From assembly GCA_964486075.1 (NCBI GenBank), contig CAZALU010000005.1:1-64000 (forward strand): DNA of 64,000 bases. Direction: 5' to 3'. Each line of letters opens with the position of its first letter. Positions within the stretch are counted from its first letter, which is position 1. The notes under the pieces are model-generated. The model was not told where the DNA came from. It searched no databases and saw nothing but the letters and a program-made list of their open reading frames with translations. Origin of the DNA: JAHIJO01 sp964486075. Its GTDB lineage: Bacteria > Verrucomicrobiota > Kiritimatiellia > JAAZAB01. Shown in pieces: positions 42,099 through 50,603 of this stretch. A program made the translations under genes and the position numbers.

Positions 42099-42749
42099 AT
42101 GAAAGATATTGCCGGCCACAAGGACCTGCTCTGGAACTTGGTGGCGCGGGATCTCAAGATCCGTTACCGGGGTTCCATTCTGGGTTTTCTGTGGACGATC
42201 CTGACCCCGCTCTTCATGGCGCTCATTTACATTGTCTTCTTGCGCATGCTGGCAGGGCGGAGGGGCGTCGTCCAGCACGAGGAGATCATTATCGGCGTGT
42301 TCGCCTGGACGTTCACCGTGCAATGTGTTAACGCCGGCACGCACTGCATCACCGGTAATTCGTCGTTGGTCAAGAAGGTCTATTTTCCGCGGATTATTCT
42401 GCCGCTCTCGGTCTGCGTCTCCGGCCTTGTCAATTTCCTGTTGATGCTGGCAGTGCAATGGGCGCTGGTGGCCGGCTTGCTGATCATGAAGGGCACATTC
42501 CTGGAAGCGGCCACGCTGTGGACGCCGCTGATGAGCGTTTATCACCTTCTTTTCAATTTTTCGCTGGCCCTGCTGGTGGCATCGGCCAACGTGTATTTTC
42601 GCGACACCCAGCACATCGTGAACCTGCTGTTGAGCGCCTGGTTTTTTATGAGCCCGGTCATGTATCCCCTCTCCCTGGTGGACTCGGTGGCGCGGGCTCA
42701 CCACCAGCACGCCGAAATACTCCCTCACGCATCTCATGGCCAGCCATAA
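42099..42749 (+). pseudogene. ABC-2 type polysaccharide export permease, 3' end lost
   Basis: From ATG 42099 the frame encodes the N-terminal ~195 residues of a Wzm/TagG-type permease that would export O-antigen or teichoic-type polymers with an ATPase partner: LWNLVARDLKIRYRGSILGFLWTILTPLFMALIY, GTHCITGNSSLVKKVYFPRIILPL, LLSAWFFMSPVMYPLSLVDSV. At about 42690 the similarity stops and the frame runs 20 codons into unrelated beta-helix DNA. The last two membrane helices, about 60 residues, and any downstream ATPase gene are missing. A TTGCCT-N17-TAAAGT promoter-like pair lies just upstream. Confidence 0.75.
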
Positions 42750-44126
42750 CCTCGTCGGCAACGACATCGTTTATATCGATACCGGCGTCTATGCGATAGT
42801 CTCCTCTTGTTGCTGTTTACACTTCGCAATGTTTTCGCCAGCCCGGCTTACGCCGCCTTATCGAGCGCAGCTTGTTCCTTTCGTTTTCTTACCAGAATGA
42901 TTCGGCAGAAGTTGTAGGCCAGCGCTTTTTCCAACAGTTCCGCACGAACAGCTGCCAACCCCCTCCGGCCCAATTCGCCAAATTCAAATCCGTCTTTTAT
43001 GGTGAACATCAAAGACTCTACCGGCGCGCGGACTGCGACGTCAACGAACCTAGAAACCCGCGCACCATCAGAAACACATAAACCGCATAGCCCGGCATTC
43101 GTGGACGACCAACCGCAAGATTCAATTCCTCTGCCAACAGGTTCCGCTCCTTTATATCCAGCTTCGGCAAATCCGCCGTACGGCTTGCAAAATATTTCTG
43201 GTCCTCAAGCCGGATTTTCTTCTTTTGCCGCGCATGAACGTCCAAATCTTTCTCGAACGCCACGACGATTTCCGGCGCTGATTTCGCCAAATCCTCGATT
43301 TCATCCAAATAATCGCGACAGTCAGTGTCCGGAAGCGGTAAAAAAAGGTTGCCAACAATTACTATTTCAGGTAGCTTTCCTTTGTCGCAGATGTTGTCAT
43401 AGTCAAGATCCTCCTATTGTTTATGTGCTTGACTTATAGCATGTTGCGACACGTTTTGCCAAGAGGATTTAATCGATTTTTAATCAGGAACCATGAATCC
43501 GCAGCAGCGGTAAGAGCCCATTCGAAGACCTTTTCGAATGGGGTCTAGCTAGCGCGGAGTATAACCGAATAGATAACTGCATTTTTGCGAACAACGCCAA
43601 TTATGCGGTCTACACCTGGGCCTGCAACGGCAATATCCTGAACAACTCCGTGATCTACGGAACTTATGGAGTGAACATGCCGGACGGCGGCGGGACAGCT
43701 TATGTGAGCAACAGTGTTTTGCGAGTCTCCGGGTCGGGACGCTATGCCTATAACAGGCTTCCCACCAAGTCGGACTATAACACTTTCGTGACGACCAATG
43801 CCGCCGGTATCTTTGCGGGGTACATAACCCTCGCGGCGTTCCAGGCCGCCTATACAAACCTGGAGCAGCACAGTCAGCAGGCCGATCCGCTTTTCGCCGA
43901 TCCGGCCGGCTACGACTTCCACGAGCTTTCGGCGATGGGGCGCTGGACGACCAACGGCTGGGTCAAGGATGCCTCTTATTCGCCGGTAATTGACGCCGGC
44001 GACACCAACTTTCCCTACATCCTGGAATCAAAACCCAACGGCCGACGAATCAACTGCGGCGCGTATGGCAACACCCCCGAGGCAAGCCAAAGCCGGTTTT
44101 TGGGAAGCCTGATGATGGTGCAGTAG
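42693..44126 (+). pseudogene. Parallel beta-helix repeat protein, 5' end lost and interrupted by an insertion sequence
   Basis: Two collinear parts remain. 42693-42802 reads STPKYSLTHLMASHNLVGND, then IVYIDTGVYAI. After the insertion element, 43550-44126 reads EYNRIDNCIFANNANYAVY, NILNNSVIYGTYGVNMPDGG, YVSNSVLRVSGSGRYAYN, and a C-terminal SPVIDAGDTNFPY...NCGAYGNTPEAS, the usual end of right-handed beta-helix surface or secreted proteins. The 5' part with the signal peptide is absent, and the reading frame is not continuous across the insertion. It was probably a large cell-surface protein. Confidence 0.7.
42803..43466 (-). mobile_element. Degenerate insertion sequence with deleted transposase
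   Basis: Ends carry a seven-base inverted repeat, CCTCTTG at 42803 and CAAGAGG at 43460-43466. On the minus strand the 5' part encodes a transposase-like start (KDLDVHARQKKKIRLEDQKY, LPKLDIKERNLLAEELNLAVGRPRMPGY, VFLMVRGFLGS). After about 43015 the typical transposase C-terminus appears in another frame (SLMFTIKDGFEFGELGRRGL, LEKALAYNFCRIILVRKRKE). The catalytic middle is missing. No target duplication is obvious. It cannot transpose by itself. Confidence 0.7.
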
Positions 44127-44185
44127 GGCACGTCCGGGAGGATTGGACTATCTTTTCCGTGCCAGGGGCGGGGTAAACTTGATAA

Positions 44186-44297
44186 AATTTCAAAGTTGGT
44201 AGGGCGCGCTCGCCGAGCGCGCCGAATTCGATCGCGGACGACGGTTTCCTGCTTCGTCGAAGCACTTCGCAGGGCACGTCGGCGAAACCGCCCTACC
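44186..44297. repeat. Double-arm hairpin element (family B)
   Basis: Head AATTTCAAAGTT (44186-44197), outer arms GGTAGGGCG (44198-44206) and CGCCCTACC (44289-44297), inner hairpin GGCGCGCT/AGCGCGCC (44203-44223). Confidence 0.75.
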
Positions 44298-44343
44298 TTG
44301 GGATAAAATTAACCGGCAGCTGCCGGTCCTAATTCAATGCTAA

Positions 44344-44423
44344 GGAATTTCAAAGTTCTGTAGCCGCGACCGTTGGTCGCGGGCCTGGGGAACGAAGACC
44401 GACATCAACGATGTCGGCTACAG
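44344..44423. repeat. Double-hairpin element (family B)
   Basis: Head GGAATTTCAAAGTT (44344-44357), outer arms CTGTAGCC (44358-44365) and GGCTACAG (44416-44423), enclosing hairpins CCGCGACC/GGTCGCGG (44364-44382) and CCGACATC/GATGTCGG (44399-44417). Confidence 0.8.
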
Positions 44424-44916
44424 TAAAAGTCGCACCCCGATTCGGATCGGGATGCCTAACTCAAAGTATAGGAATTTTCCGCCATAGGCGGATCCGCCTC
44501 CGATGAACAAAATTTGGAGACGGCCTGTGCTGCGCAGCAGCGAATCTTCTTCGCCACGACCTTCCTACGCCCACCGAAACTGGGCTTCGCGAAGGCGGGA
44601 GCACGAGCCCTCAAGCCGTTCTGAATCGCGGGCAGGCAGTGCTACCTGCCCGAAATGCTGCGCACTCGCCCGCAACGCTGGAGCGTAGCGATTGCGGGCT
44701 GGGTAATCAAGGAAGGTGAAATAATGTCTTTCACCGCGGATCACGCGGATGGGCGCGGATACGGGGAGGCAATAGTAGAGGAATTTACAACGACCTGTCG
44801 GGTTTTATCTGCGGCCATCAGCGCAACCCGCCTGCAACACTGTAGTACTGCGGGCAGGTCCGCGGTCCATGTTCCTGATGGGCAAGCCTTAATAATCTGA
44901 GCACGAAGGACAAGCA

Positions 44917-45021
44917 ATGAATACACGGTTTCATCTAGCCTTGGCGTTCTGGATGCTGGCGTCCGTTCCCTGCGTCTTTCCCGGGTCATTCGAGCCCCGT
45001 CCGTCGGTTGGAATAGGGTGA
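44917..45021 (+). pseudogene. Orphan signal-peptide remnant (34 codons)
   Basis: AAGGA followed by ATG 44917 encodes a textbook secretion signal (NTRFHLALAFWMLASVPCVF) and then stops after 34 codons. It is probably the 5' stub of a deleted secreted-protein gene; a real micropeptide is less likely. Confidence 0.35.
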
Positions 45022-45027
45022 GCATCG

Positions 45028-45166
45028 GATTGCGCTAATACAAACGTCATAAATATTATGACGTTTTGAAAAGGTAGAGCCGGGTTTATCCCGGCTACAT
45101 GGGCGGCGTAAAGCTGCCCCTACCAAAACATATCAACACACATATGTCGTTTGTATTGGGTTAATC
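45028..45166. repeat. Nested palindromic element
   Basis: Outer inverted ends GATTGCGCTAATACAAACG and CGTTTGTATTGGGTTAATC enclose AACGTCATAA/TTATGACGTT (45046-45068) and a GGTAG...CTACC double hairpin with stems AGCCGGG/CCCGGCT and GGGCGGC/GCTGCCC (about 45075-45124). Confidence 0.65.
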
Positions 45167-45171
45167 GGCCA

Positions 45172-45215
45172 CAGGAACCCACCCCCAACCCCTCCAAGGA
45201 GGGGAACTTCTTTGT
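45172..45215. repeat. Family A dispersed element, half copy
   Basis: GGAACCCACCCCCAACCCC followed by CTCCAAGGAGGGGAA; the second stem and the tails are missing. Confidence 0.6.
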
Positions 45216-45277
45216 TTCCACTACCTTGTCTTCAAGTCAGCCTCGGAATAATCCTGCCGGCATGTTGCTAAACGGCA

Positions 45278-45316
45278 ATTCGCATTATGGCCTTCAGCCG
45301 CGACGCAAGGTCGCGG
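45278..45316. repeat. ATTCGCATTATGG tag plus hairpin (family B subgroup)
   Basis: Tag 45278-45290, then hairpin CCGCGAC/GTCGCGG (45298-45316). The tag recurs at 61628-61640 and, reversed, at 47493-47505, each near a hairpin. Confidence 0.7.
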
Positions 45317-45363
45317 GGGTCTAAAGGCTATAATTAGAATAGCTGGTTGCTAAAGGCAACGGC

Positions 45364-45392
45364 TTGACGAATCCCCCTTGGTGGCTTATCTT
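45364..45392 (+). promoter_or_regulatory. Sigma70-like promoter for a probable leaderless mRNA (lpxB)
   Basis: TTGACG (45364-45369), 17-base spacer, TATCTT (45387-45392), seven bases, ATG 45400. No Shine-Dalgarno sequence. Confidence 0.6.
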
Positions 45393-45399
45393 GACAGCC

Positions 45400-46560
45400 A
45401 TGGACATGGGGGCCAGACCGTCGTTAAAATCCATCCTGGTCGTTGCCGGGGAAGTTTCTGGCGATATGCATGCCGCGGCGTTGGTCCGGGCCCTGCACGC
45501 CCGTCGACCGGATATCGAGGTGTTCGGCATCGGCGGCGACGAGCTGCGGGCCGCCGGCATGGAAATCCTGGCGGACGCCTCCGATATGGCGGTCTTGGGC
45601 CTTACAGACGTTCTCTTGAAATACCGATTTTTCAGGAAAACATTCCACGATCTGTTGGTGGTGGCGCGGGAACGCCGGCCGGACGCGGTCCTGCTGGTTG
45701 ATTACCCGGGATTCAACCTCCGCTTCGCGGCTCAGGCCCATGCCCTGGGGCTAAAGGTAATTTATTACATCTGCCCGCAGGTCTGGGCCTGGAACCGCGC
45801 ACGGGCACCGCGCATGGCGCGGATCGTGGACCGGCTGATCTCCATTTTTCCGTTTGAAGCCGATGTGTTTCGGGGTACGGGCTTGCCCGTGAATTTTGTC
45901 GGCCACCCGCTGGTGACAGGGGCCCGCCTGGCTTTGACCGAGCCGCTGGTCGAATTGCCATGGCAGGGCGGAGAGCCGCGCGTTGCCATACTGCCCGGAA
46001 GCCGCTATCATGAGGTTCAACGTATTTTACCGGCCATGTGGTCGGCGGCGGCCTTGCTGGAGCGCCAATTCCCAGGGGCCGGATTCATCGTGGCAGCGCC
46101 CTCGGAACAGGTAGCGCAGTGGGTGCGGGAGACGCAGGCCGGGCTGCGCGACGGGCCCAGCCGCTGGACGCTGCTGGCCGGGCAAACTCGCCAGGTGCTA
46201 CGCCAGGCGCGGGGCGCCATGGTGACCTCGGGCACGGCGACGATCGATGCGGCGCTGATGCGCTGTCCAATGGTCGTTGTATATAAAACGTCCTGGATAA
46301 CCTACGGACTCGGTCGGCTTGTAATTCGAGTGCCGTTCCTGGGCATGGTCAATATCGTGGCGGGGGAGGCGCTCTGCCCGGAATTCATCCAGCACCGGGC
46401 AACACCGCACGCGCTGGCTGCGGGTCTGGCGCCGATGCTGATTGAAGGAACGGCCCGCGCGAATATGTTAGCCGGACTGGACCGGGTGATCAGGGCCTTG
46501 GGCGAGCCCGGCGCCGAGGAACGCGCCGCCGAGGTGGTCCTGGCGGAGCTGGACGAATAA
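45400..46560 (+). CDS. lpxB: Lipid-A-disaccharide synthase
   Basis: A 386-residue peripheral inner-membrane glycosyltransferase (GT19) that joins UDP-2,3-diacylglucosamine and lipid X to make the lipid A disaccharide. Signature segments are VVAGEVSGDMHAAALVRAL at the N-terminus, FGIGGDELRAAGMEILAD, LLVDYPGFNLRFA, YYICPQVWAWNRARAPRM and NFVGHPLV; the late SGTATIDAALMRCPMVVVYK segment is the UDP site. Start ATG 45400 is preferred; the TTG at 45364 belongs to the -35 box. Its presence shows a Gram-negative envelope with lipid A. It heads a probable two-gene transcript with the GT2 gene 40 bases downstream. Confidence 0.93.
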   Translation: MDMGARPSLKSILVVAGEVSGDMHAAALVRALHARRPDIEVFGIGGDELRAAGMEILADASDMAVLGLTDVLLKYRFFRKTFHDLLVVARERRPDAVLLVDYPGFNLRFAAQAHALGLKVIYYICPQVWAWNRARAPRMARIVDRLISIFPFEADVFRGTGLPVNFVGHPLVTGARLALTEPLVELPWQGGEPRVAILPGSRYHEVQRILPAMWSAAALLERQFPGAGFIVAAPSEQVAQWVRETQAGLRDGPSRWTLLAGQTRQVLRQARGAMVTSGTATIDAALMRCPMVVVYKTSWITYGLGRLVIRVPFLGMVNIVAGEALCPEFIQHRATPHALAAGLAPMLIEGTARANMLAGLDRVIRALGEPGAEERAAEVVLAELDE

Positions 46561-46599
46561 GGCGCAGTTCGTAATATTGTTGAGTAGCGTAGCGCATCC

Positions 46600-47412
46600 A
46601 TGAAAACCAGCGTCATCATCACGGTGTATGACCGGCCGGCAATGCTGATCGCCTGCCTGCGGGCCTTAGCCCTGCAGTCAGCCCGGCCCGACGAAGCAGT
46701 CGTGTCCGACGACGGCTCCAATCCGGCGTCCGTTCGGCGCATGCAGACCGTCTTCGGCGAGATGCCGTTCCCGGTGCGCTATGTGCGCCAGGATGACCAG
46801 GGCTACCGTCTGGCCGCCGCCCGCAACAACGCGATCCGCGCATCGAGCGGGGAATACCTGGTCTCGCTGGATTGCGACGTGCTGCTCATGCCGGACGCCT
46901 TGGCAATCCATCTCCGGCACGCCCGGCGTGGCGTATTCCTGGCCGCGAACCGCGCCTGGGTCGGCGAGAAACAAACCCGCGCCTTGTTCAATAAGGAATT
47001 ATCGCCATGCTTGCTTGATAGCATATGGGCCGGTGCCGAGCGTCGTCATCTCCGACCAACGCACCGTCAATTCATGCGGAACCTGTTTTTGAGAAAGATC
47101 GGCCTGGCCCGTCGGCACAAGCCCAAGATTCTCGGCTGTCATTTTTCCCTGTTCCGCGAGGATATCGAGCACGTCAACGGCTTTGACGAACATTATGTCG
47201 GCTGGGGCCTGGAAGACGACGATTTCACCCTGCGCCTGCACCTGGCCGGGATTCGCGGGCAATCCCTCATCAAGGAAGCCCGCGCGTTACATCTCTGGCA
47301 TCCGCCGGCCGGCCCGCAGTCCAAGAGCCCCCCGGCCGGCCCGAACTGGAAGTATTTCAACCGCCTGAATATTCCCGCGTATTGTGTTCAAGGACTGACC
47401 AAAAACATTTGA
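46600..47412 (+). CDS. Family 2 glycosyltransferase with galactosyltransferase-type C-terminus
   Basis: A 270-residue GT-A transferase, cytoplasmic face. It opens with VIITVYDRPAMLIACLRAL, has the nucleotide-sugar Asp pairs in AVVSDDGSN (~35-42) and YLVSLDCDVLLM (DxD at ~92-94), then NGFDEHYVGWGLEDDDFTLRL (~188-208), the acceptor-site WGxEDxDF motif of the GT7-like C-terminal domain. Following lpxB closely, it most likely adds a sugar to the LPS core or another surface glycan; donor and acceptor are not determinable. No Shine-Dalgarno sequence is seen before ATG 46600. Confidence 0.85.
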   Translation: MKTSVIITVYDRPAMLIACLRALALQSARPDEAVVSDDGSNPASVRRMQTVFGEMPFPVRYVRQDDQGYRLAAARNNAIRASSGEYLVSLDCDVLLMPDALAIHLRHARRGVFLAANRAWVGEKQTRALFNKELSPCLLDSIWAGAERRHLRPTHRQFMRNLFLRKIGLARRHKPKILGCHFSLFREDIEHVNGFDEHYVGWGLEDDDFTLRLHLAGIRGQSLIKEARALHLWHPPAGPQSKSPPAGPNWKYFNRLNIPAYCVQGLTKNI

Positions 47413-47445
47413 AGATTGGGCATGACCGGGCAGGATATCTTCGTA

Positions 47446-47505
47446 GACGCGGCGTCCTCGCCGCGTCGACATGCAAAGGCGCCCATGTTAAGCCATAATG
47501 CGAAT
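47446..47505. repeat. Hairpin plus reversed ATTCGCATTATGG tag (family B subgroup)
   Basis: GACGCGGCG (47446-47454), loop TCCT, CGCCGCGTC (47459-47467), then CCATAATGCGAAT (47493-47505). It lies just before the type II secretion promoter. Confidence 0.7.
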
Positions 47506-47527
47506 CGTTGGTTCCAGAGCCCTATCC

Positions 47528-47557
47528 TTGACATCGCCGCCCGGGCAATGTTACATT
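47528..47557 (+). promoter_or_regulatory. Sigma70-like promoter of the type II secretion operon, probable leaderless mRNA
   Basis: TTGACA (47528-47533), 18-base spacer, TACATT (47552-47557), six bases, ATG 47564 (or TTACAT with spacing 17/7). No Shine-Dalgarno sequence. Confidence 0.6.
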
Positions 47558-47563
47558 ATTTGA

Positions 47564-49288
47564 ATGGAATCGGCACCACAATCCGCACCATCCGCAACCG
47601 GCACCCGCCTGGCCGCTCTGTTGAAACAGACCGGTCTCTTCGGCGAGGAACAGGTGGCTCGTCTTTTGGAACATAAGGCCGAGGACGGACCATCCATCAC
47701 CCGCCGCGTGGTGGATGACAAGCTGGCGGACGAAGAATCCTTCCTGGCGGCCATCGGCAAGGTCCTGGGCTATCCTTTCATGCGTCTCAACGAGGCCTCG
47801 GTCGAGGAGGGGGTCTTGGAACGGTTGCCGGCCAAAGTAGTATTCCAATACAACGTGGTGCCGCTGGCCCTCGAAAAAGGTTGTTTGCGGGTGGCGACCA
47901 ACGATCCTTTCAATCCGGGCTTACTGGATGCCTTACGGCTGGTGTCCGGGATGCGGGTGCGTCTCACGCTCAGCTCTTCCTCCGATATCGCCAAGGCCAT
48001 CAACCGGTTTTATGGCGTGGGCGCGGACACAGTTGAACGCCTGATCCAGGACAACCGGATCGAGGTGCAACCCGAGGAAGCGTTGGCCAAGGTGGATCTC
48101 AGCGACCTGGACCATGAAGCCTCAATCGTAAAATTCGTTAACCAGGTGATCTGGGAAGCCTACAAGGACCGCGCAACCGATATTCATTTCGAGCCCATGG
48201 AGGATGCGTTGCGTATCCGCTACCGGGTGGACGGCGTCCTGCACCAGACATCCATGCCCTCCCAACTCAAGCGCTTCCAAGCCGCCATCCTTTCGCGCAT
48301 CAAAGTCATGGCCAACATGGACATCGCTGAAAAACGCCTGCCGCAGGACGGTCGCATCGGCCTGGCGATCCGTGGCGAGAATCTGGATATCCGCGTATCG
48401 ACCATTCCCACGGTTTACGGGGAAAGCGTCAGCCTCCGGCTGTTGACACGGAACAGCGGCATCCTGAGCCTGGATGGCGTGGGCATGGCGCCGAAGGACG
48501 ACGCGATCATCCGTAAGCTGATCCGCCGGCCGCACGGCATTTTGCTGGTCACCGGGCCAACCGGCTCAGGCAAATCAACCACCCTCTATGCCTGGCTGCA
48601 CACCATCAATTCCATCGAAAAACGGATAATCACCATTGAAGATCCGATCGAATACGAAATGTCGGGCATAAACCAGATCCACGTGCGGTCGGAGATCGGG
48701 CTGACCTTTGCCACGGGTTTGCGGCACATTCTGCGGCAGGATCCCAACGTGATCATGGTGGGGGAAATCCGCGATTTTGAAACCGCGGAAATCGCCATCC
48801 GTGCCTCGCTGACCGGACATCTGGTGTTCAGCACCCTGCATACCAACGATGCGCCCGGCGCCATTACCCGGCTGATCGACATGGGCGTCGAACCATTCCT
48901 GGTGGCGTCGTCGGTAGAAGCGATTGTAGCCCAGCGCCTGGTGCGTGTCCTCTGCGACACTTGCAAGCGTCCGCAAAAACTTGATCGACCTTTTCTGGAG
49001 GGCATTCATTTCCCCGTCGAGGAATTAAACGGGCAGTCCATTTACGAATCGGTCGGATGCGAACATTGCCGGCATACCGGATTTCTGGGGCGGTCCGGAA
49101 TTTTCGAGGTCCTGAACGTCTCCGACACCATTCGCCCCATGATCATTGCCCGGGACTCCGCCAATGCCATCAAGCAGAAGGGCATCTCCGAGGGCATGCG
49201 CACCCTGCGCGACGACGGCTGGGCTAAGACGCTCAAAGGCAAGACGACCGTTGAAGAAGTGTTGCGGGTGTCCGAGGAGGACGAATAA
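47564..49288 (+). CDS. gspE: Type II secretion / type IV pilus assembly ATPase GspE
   Basis: A 574-residue cytoplasmic hexameric ATPase that powers pseudopilus assembly. An MshEN-type N-terminal domain occupies ~20-150. The ATPase core has the Asp-box-adjacent IHFEPMEDALRIRYRVDGVL, Walker A GPTGSGKST (331-339), IEDPIEYEM, VGEIRDFETAEIA (Walker B) and the His box TGHLVFSTLHTNDA. The zinc tetracysteine is intact: Cys464, Cys467, Cys499, Cys502. It is the first gene of the E-F-G-H-I-J-K-L-M-D operon. An intact zinc domain separates it from retraction ATPases such as PilT. Confidence 0.95.
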   Translation: MESAPQSAPSATGTRLAALLKQTGLFGEEQVARLLEHKAEDGPSITRRVVDDKLADEESFLAAIGKVLGYPFMRLNEASVEEGVLERLPAKVVFQYNVVPLALEKGCLRVATNDPFNPGLLDALRLVSGMRVRLTLSSSSDIAKAINRFYGVGADTVERLIQDNRIEVQPEEALAKVDLSDLDHEASIVKFVNQVIWEAYKDRATDIHFEPMEDALRIRYRVDGVLHQTSMPSQLKRFQAAILSRIKVMANMDIAEKRLPQDGRIGLAIRGENLDIRVSTIPTVYGESVSLRLLTRNSGILSLDGVGMAPKDDAIIRKLIRRPHGILLVTGPTGSGKSTTLYAWLHTINSIEKRIITIEDPIEYEMSGINQIHVRSEIGLTFATGLRHILRQDPNVIMVGEIRDFETAEIAIRASLTGHLVFSTLHTNDAPGAITRLIDMGVEPFLVASSVEAIVAQRLVRVLCDTCKRPQKLDRPFLEGIHFPVEELNGQSIYESVGCEHCRHTGFLGRSGIFEVLNVSDTIRPMIIARDSANAIKQKGISEGMRTLRDDGWAKTLKGKTTVEEVLRVSEEDE

Positions 49289-49292
49289 TCAA

Positions 49293-49315
49293 TTTTTAGT
49301 CGGGCTAAAAATTTA
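49293..49315 (+). promoter_or_regulatory. Intercistronic hairpin between gspE and gspF
   Basis: Nine-base perfect arms AATTTTTAG and CTAAAAATT around TCGGG. It may protect or process the mRNA; the AU-only stem is too weak for a typical terminator. Confidence 0.4.
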
Positions 49316-49329
49316 TTGGATAAGACACC

Positions 49330-50577
49330 ATGGCCATTTTTACCTATACCGCCCGCGCGCGGACGGGAGCCAAAACCTCGGGAACCGTGGAGGCCCCAGA
49401 CCGACGAACGGCCCTGTTCCGGGTCGAGCGCCTTGGGTGCGTGCCAATCGCGGTGACCGAGCAGAGCGCCGGCACAATCCCGGCCGTGAATACCGGATTT
49501 TCCTGGATGGACCGGCTGGTCCGCCGACCCCGTCGCCTGAAAATGAGCTCCCGTGATCTACTGCTTTTTACCGGTGAACTCAGCGACCTGCTGGCCTCCG
49601 GCATGAAGCTGAGCAATGCGCTGAATGCCCTGTCCCATCGCCGGACCAATTCGGCTGGCGATGAGATCATCAAAATCGTCCGGGACGAGATCATCCAGGG
49701 CAAAAGCCTCTCGGACGCCCTGGCGCTATTCAAGGAAACATTTCCGCCCCTGTACACCAGCCTGATCCGCTCGGGCGAGGCCGGCGGGAACCAGCCGGAA
49801 GTCCTACAGCAGATCGTCAGACATTACGAGCGCCTCCAGGAAGTTAAGGAAAAGGTCGTCATGGCCTTGGTCTATCCCTGCATCGTGATGGTGGTCGGCA
49901 TAGGAACCCTGATTTTTGCCATGGTCTTTGTGATCCCGAAATTTGCGGATATGTTCAAGGAGCTGGGCAGCACCCTGCCGCTGATGACACGCATCCTCAT
50001 GGCCATCAGCACCGGCCTGGTCCAGTATGGATGGCTGCTGGCCATCGGCCTGACGATACTGGGGCTCGTCTTCAAGCGCTATCTCCAAACCGAGCCCGGG
50101 CGTGTCTGGTGGCACGGCTTGCAGCTGAAAACACCTTTGATCCGTGATATCATCATGGCCAATTCTTTTACCCAGTTTGCCCGCACGCTGGGCATGCTGA
50201 TCTCCAACGGGGTTCCCGTCCTGGACGCTTTAAGCATCGGGGAACGAACCGTTCAGAACCTGGTTATTGCCCGGGAAATTCGGAATGCCAGGGACCGGGT
50301 AACCGACGGCACGACGATTTCCGGTCCGCTGGCGGCGGGTAAAATCTTTCCACCCATGCTGACGGACATGCTGGCGATCGGGGAGGAGACCGGCGACATG
50401 AGCGGGGCGCTGGCACATATCGCGCGCCGCTACGAGGCGATACTGGACCGCAGCGTGAAGATATTCACAACAGTCCTGGAACCGCTCATGATGGTGGTCA
50501 TGGCCGTGATCGTGGGGTTTGTGGTCATCAGCATTTTGATGGCAGTTTTCAGTCTAACCAACGGACTGGGTGTATGA
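49330..50577 (+). CDS. gspF: Type II secretion inner-membrane platform protein GspF
   Basis: A 415-residue inner-membrane protein of the secretion platform. It starts AIFTYTARARTGAKTSGTVEA, typical of GspF/PilC. Two homologous ~120-residue cytoplasmic domains (LLLFTGELSDLLASGMKLSNAL and SFTQFARTLGMLISNGVPVLDAL) are each followed by membrane segments; the last helix is VVMAVIVGFVVISILMAVF. The SLIRSGEAGG and DMLAIGEETGDM repeats are diagnostic. It couples GspE to the pseudopilus. It lies 41 bases after gspE. Confidence 0.95.
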   Translation: MAIFTYTARARTGAKTSGTVEAPDRRTALFRVERLGCVPIAVTEQSAGTIPAVNTGFSWMDRLVRRPRRLKMSSRDLLLFTGELSDLLASGMKLSNALNALSHRRTNSAGDEIIKIVRDEIIQGKSLSDALALFKETFPPLYTSLIRSGEAGGNQPEVLQQIVRHYERLQEVKEKVVMALVYPCIVMVVGIGTLIFAMVFVIPKFADMFKELGSTLPLMTRILMAISTGLVQYGWLLAIGLTILGLVFKRYLQTEPGRVWWHGLQLKTPLIRDIIMANSFTQFARTLGMLISNGVPVLDALSIGERTVQNLVIAREIRNARDRVTDGTTISGPLAAGKIFPPMLTDMLAIGEETGDMSGALAHIARRYEAILDRSVKIFTTVLEPLMMVVMAVIVGFVVISILMAVFSLTNGLGV

Positions 50578-50603
50578 AGTGAAACATAGAAAGGAAATTT
50601 GCC

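Larger units (their letters stand above)
44127..45363. other. 1.2-kb gene-free spacer rich in palindromic elements
   Basis: Apart from the elements listed separately it contains hairpins around 44500-44705 (for example GCGGGCAGGCAGTGCTACCTGCCCG and CGCAACGC/GCGATTGCGGG) and a GCGGATCACGCGGATGGGCGCGGAT phrase at 44735. There is no gene of normal size. Confidence 0.6.

Noticed and set aside
44186..45316. CRISPR-like succession of short palindromes
   Set aside because: The units are not identical direct repeats with regular spacers, and no cas genes are present; they are hairpin elements with differing stems.
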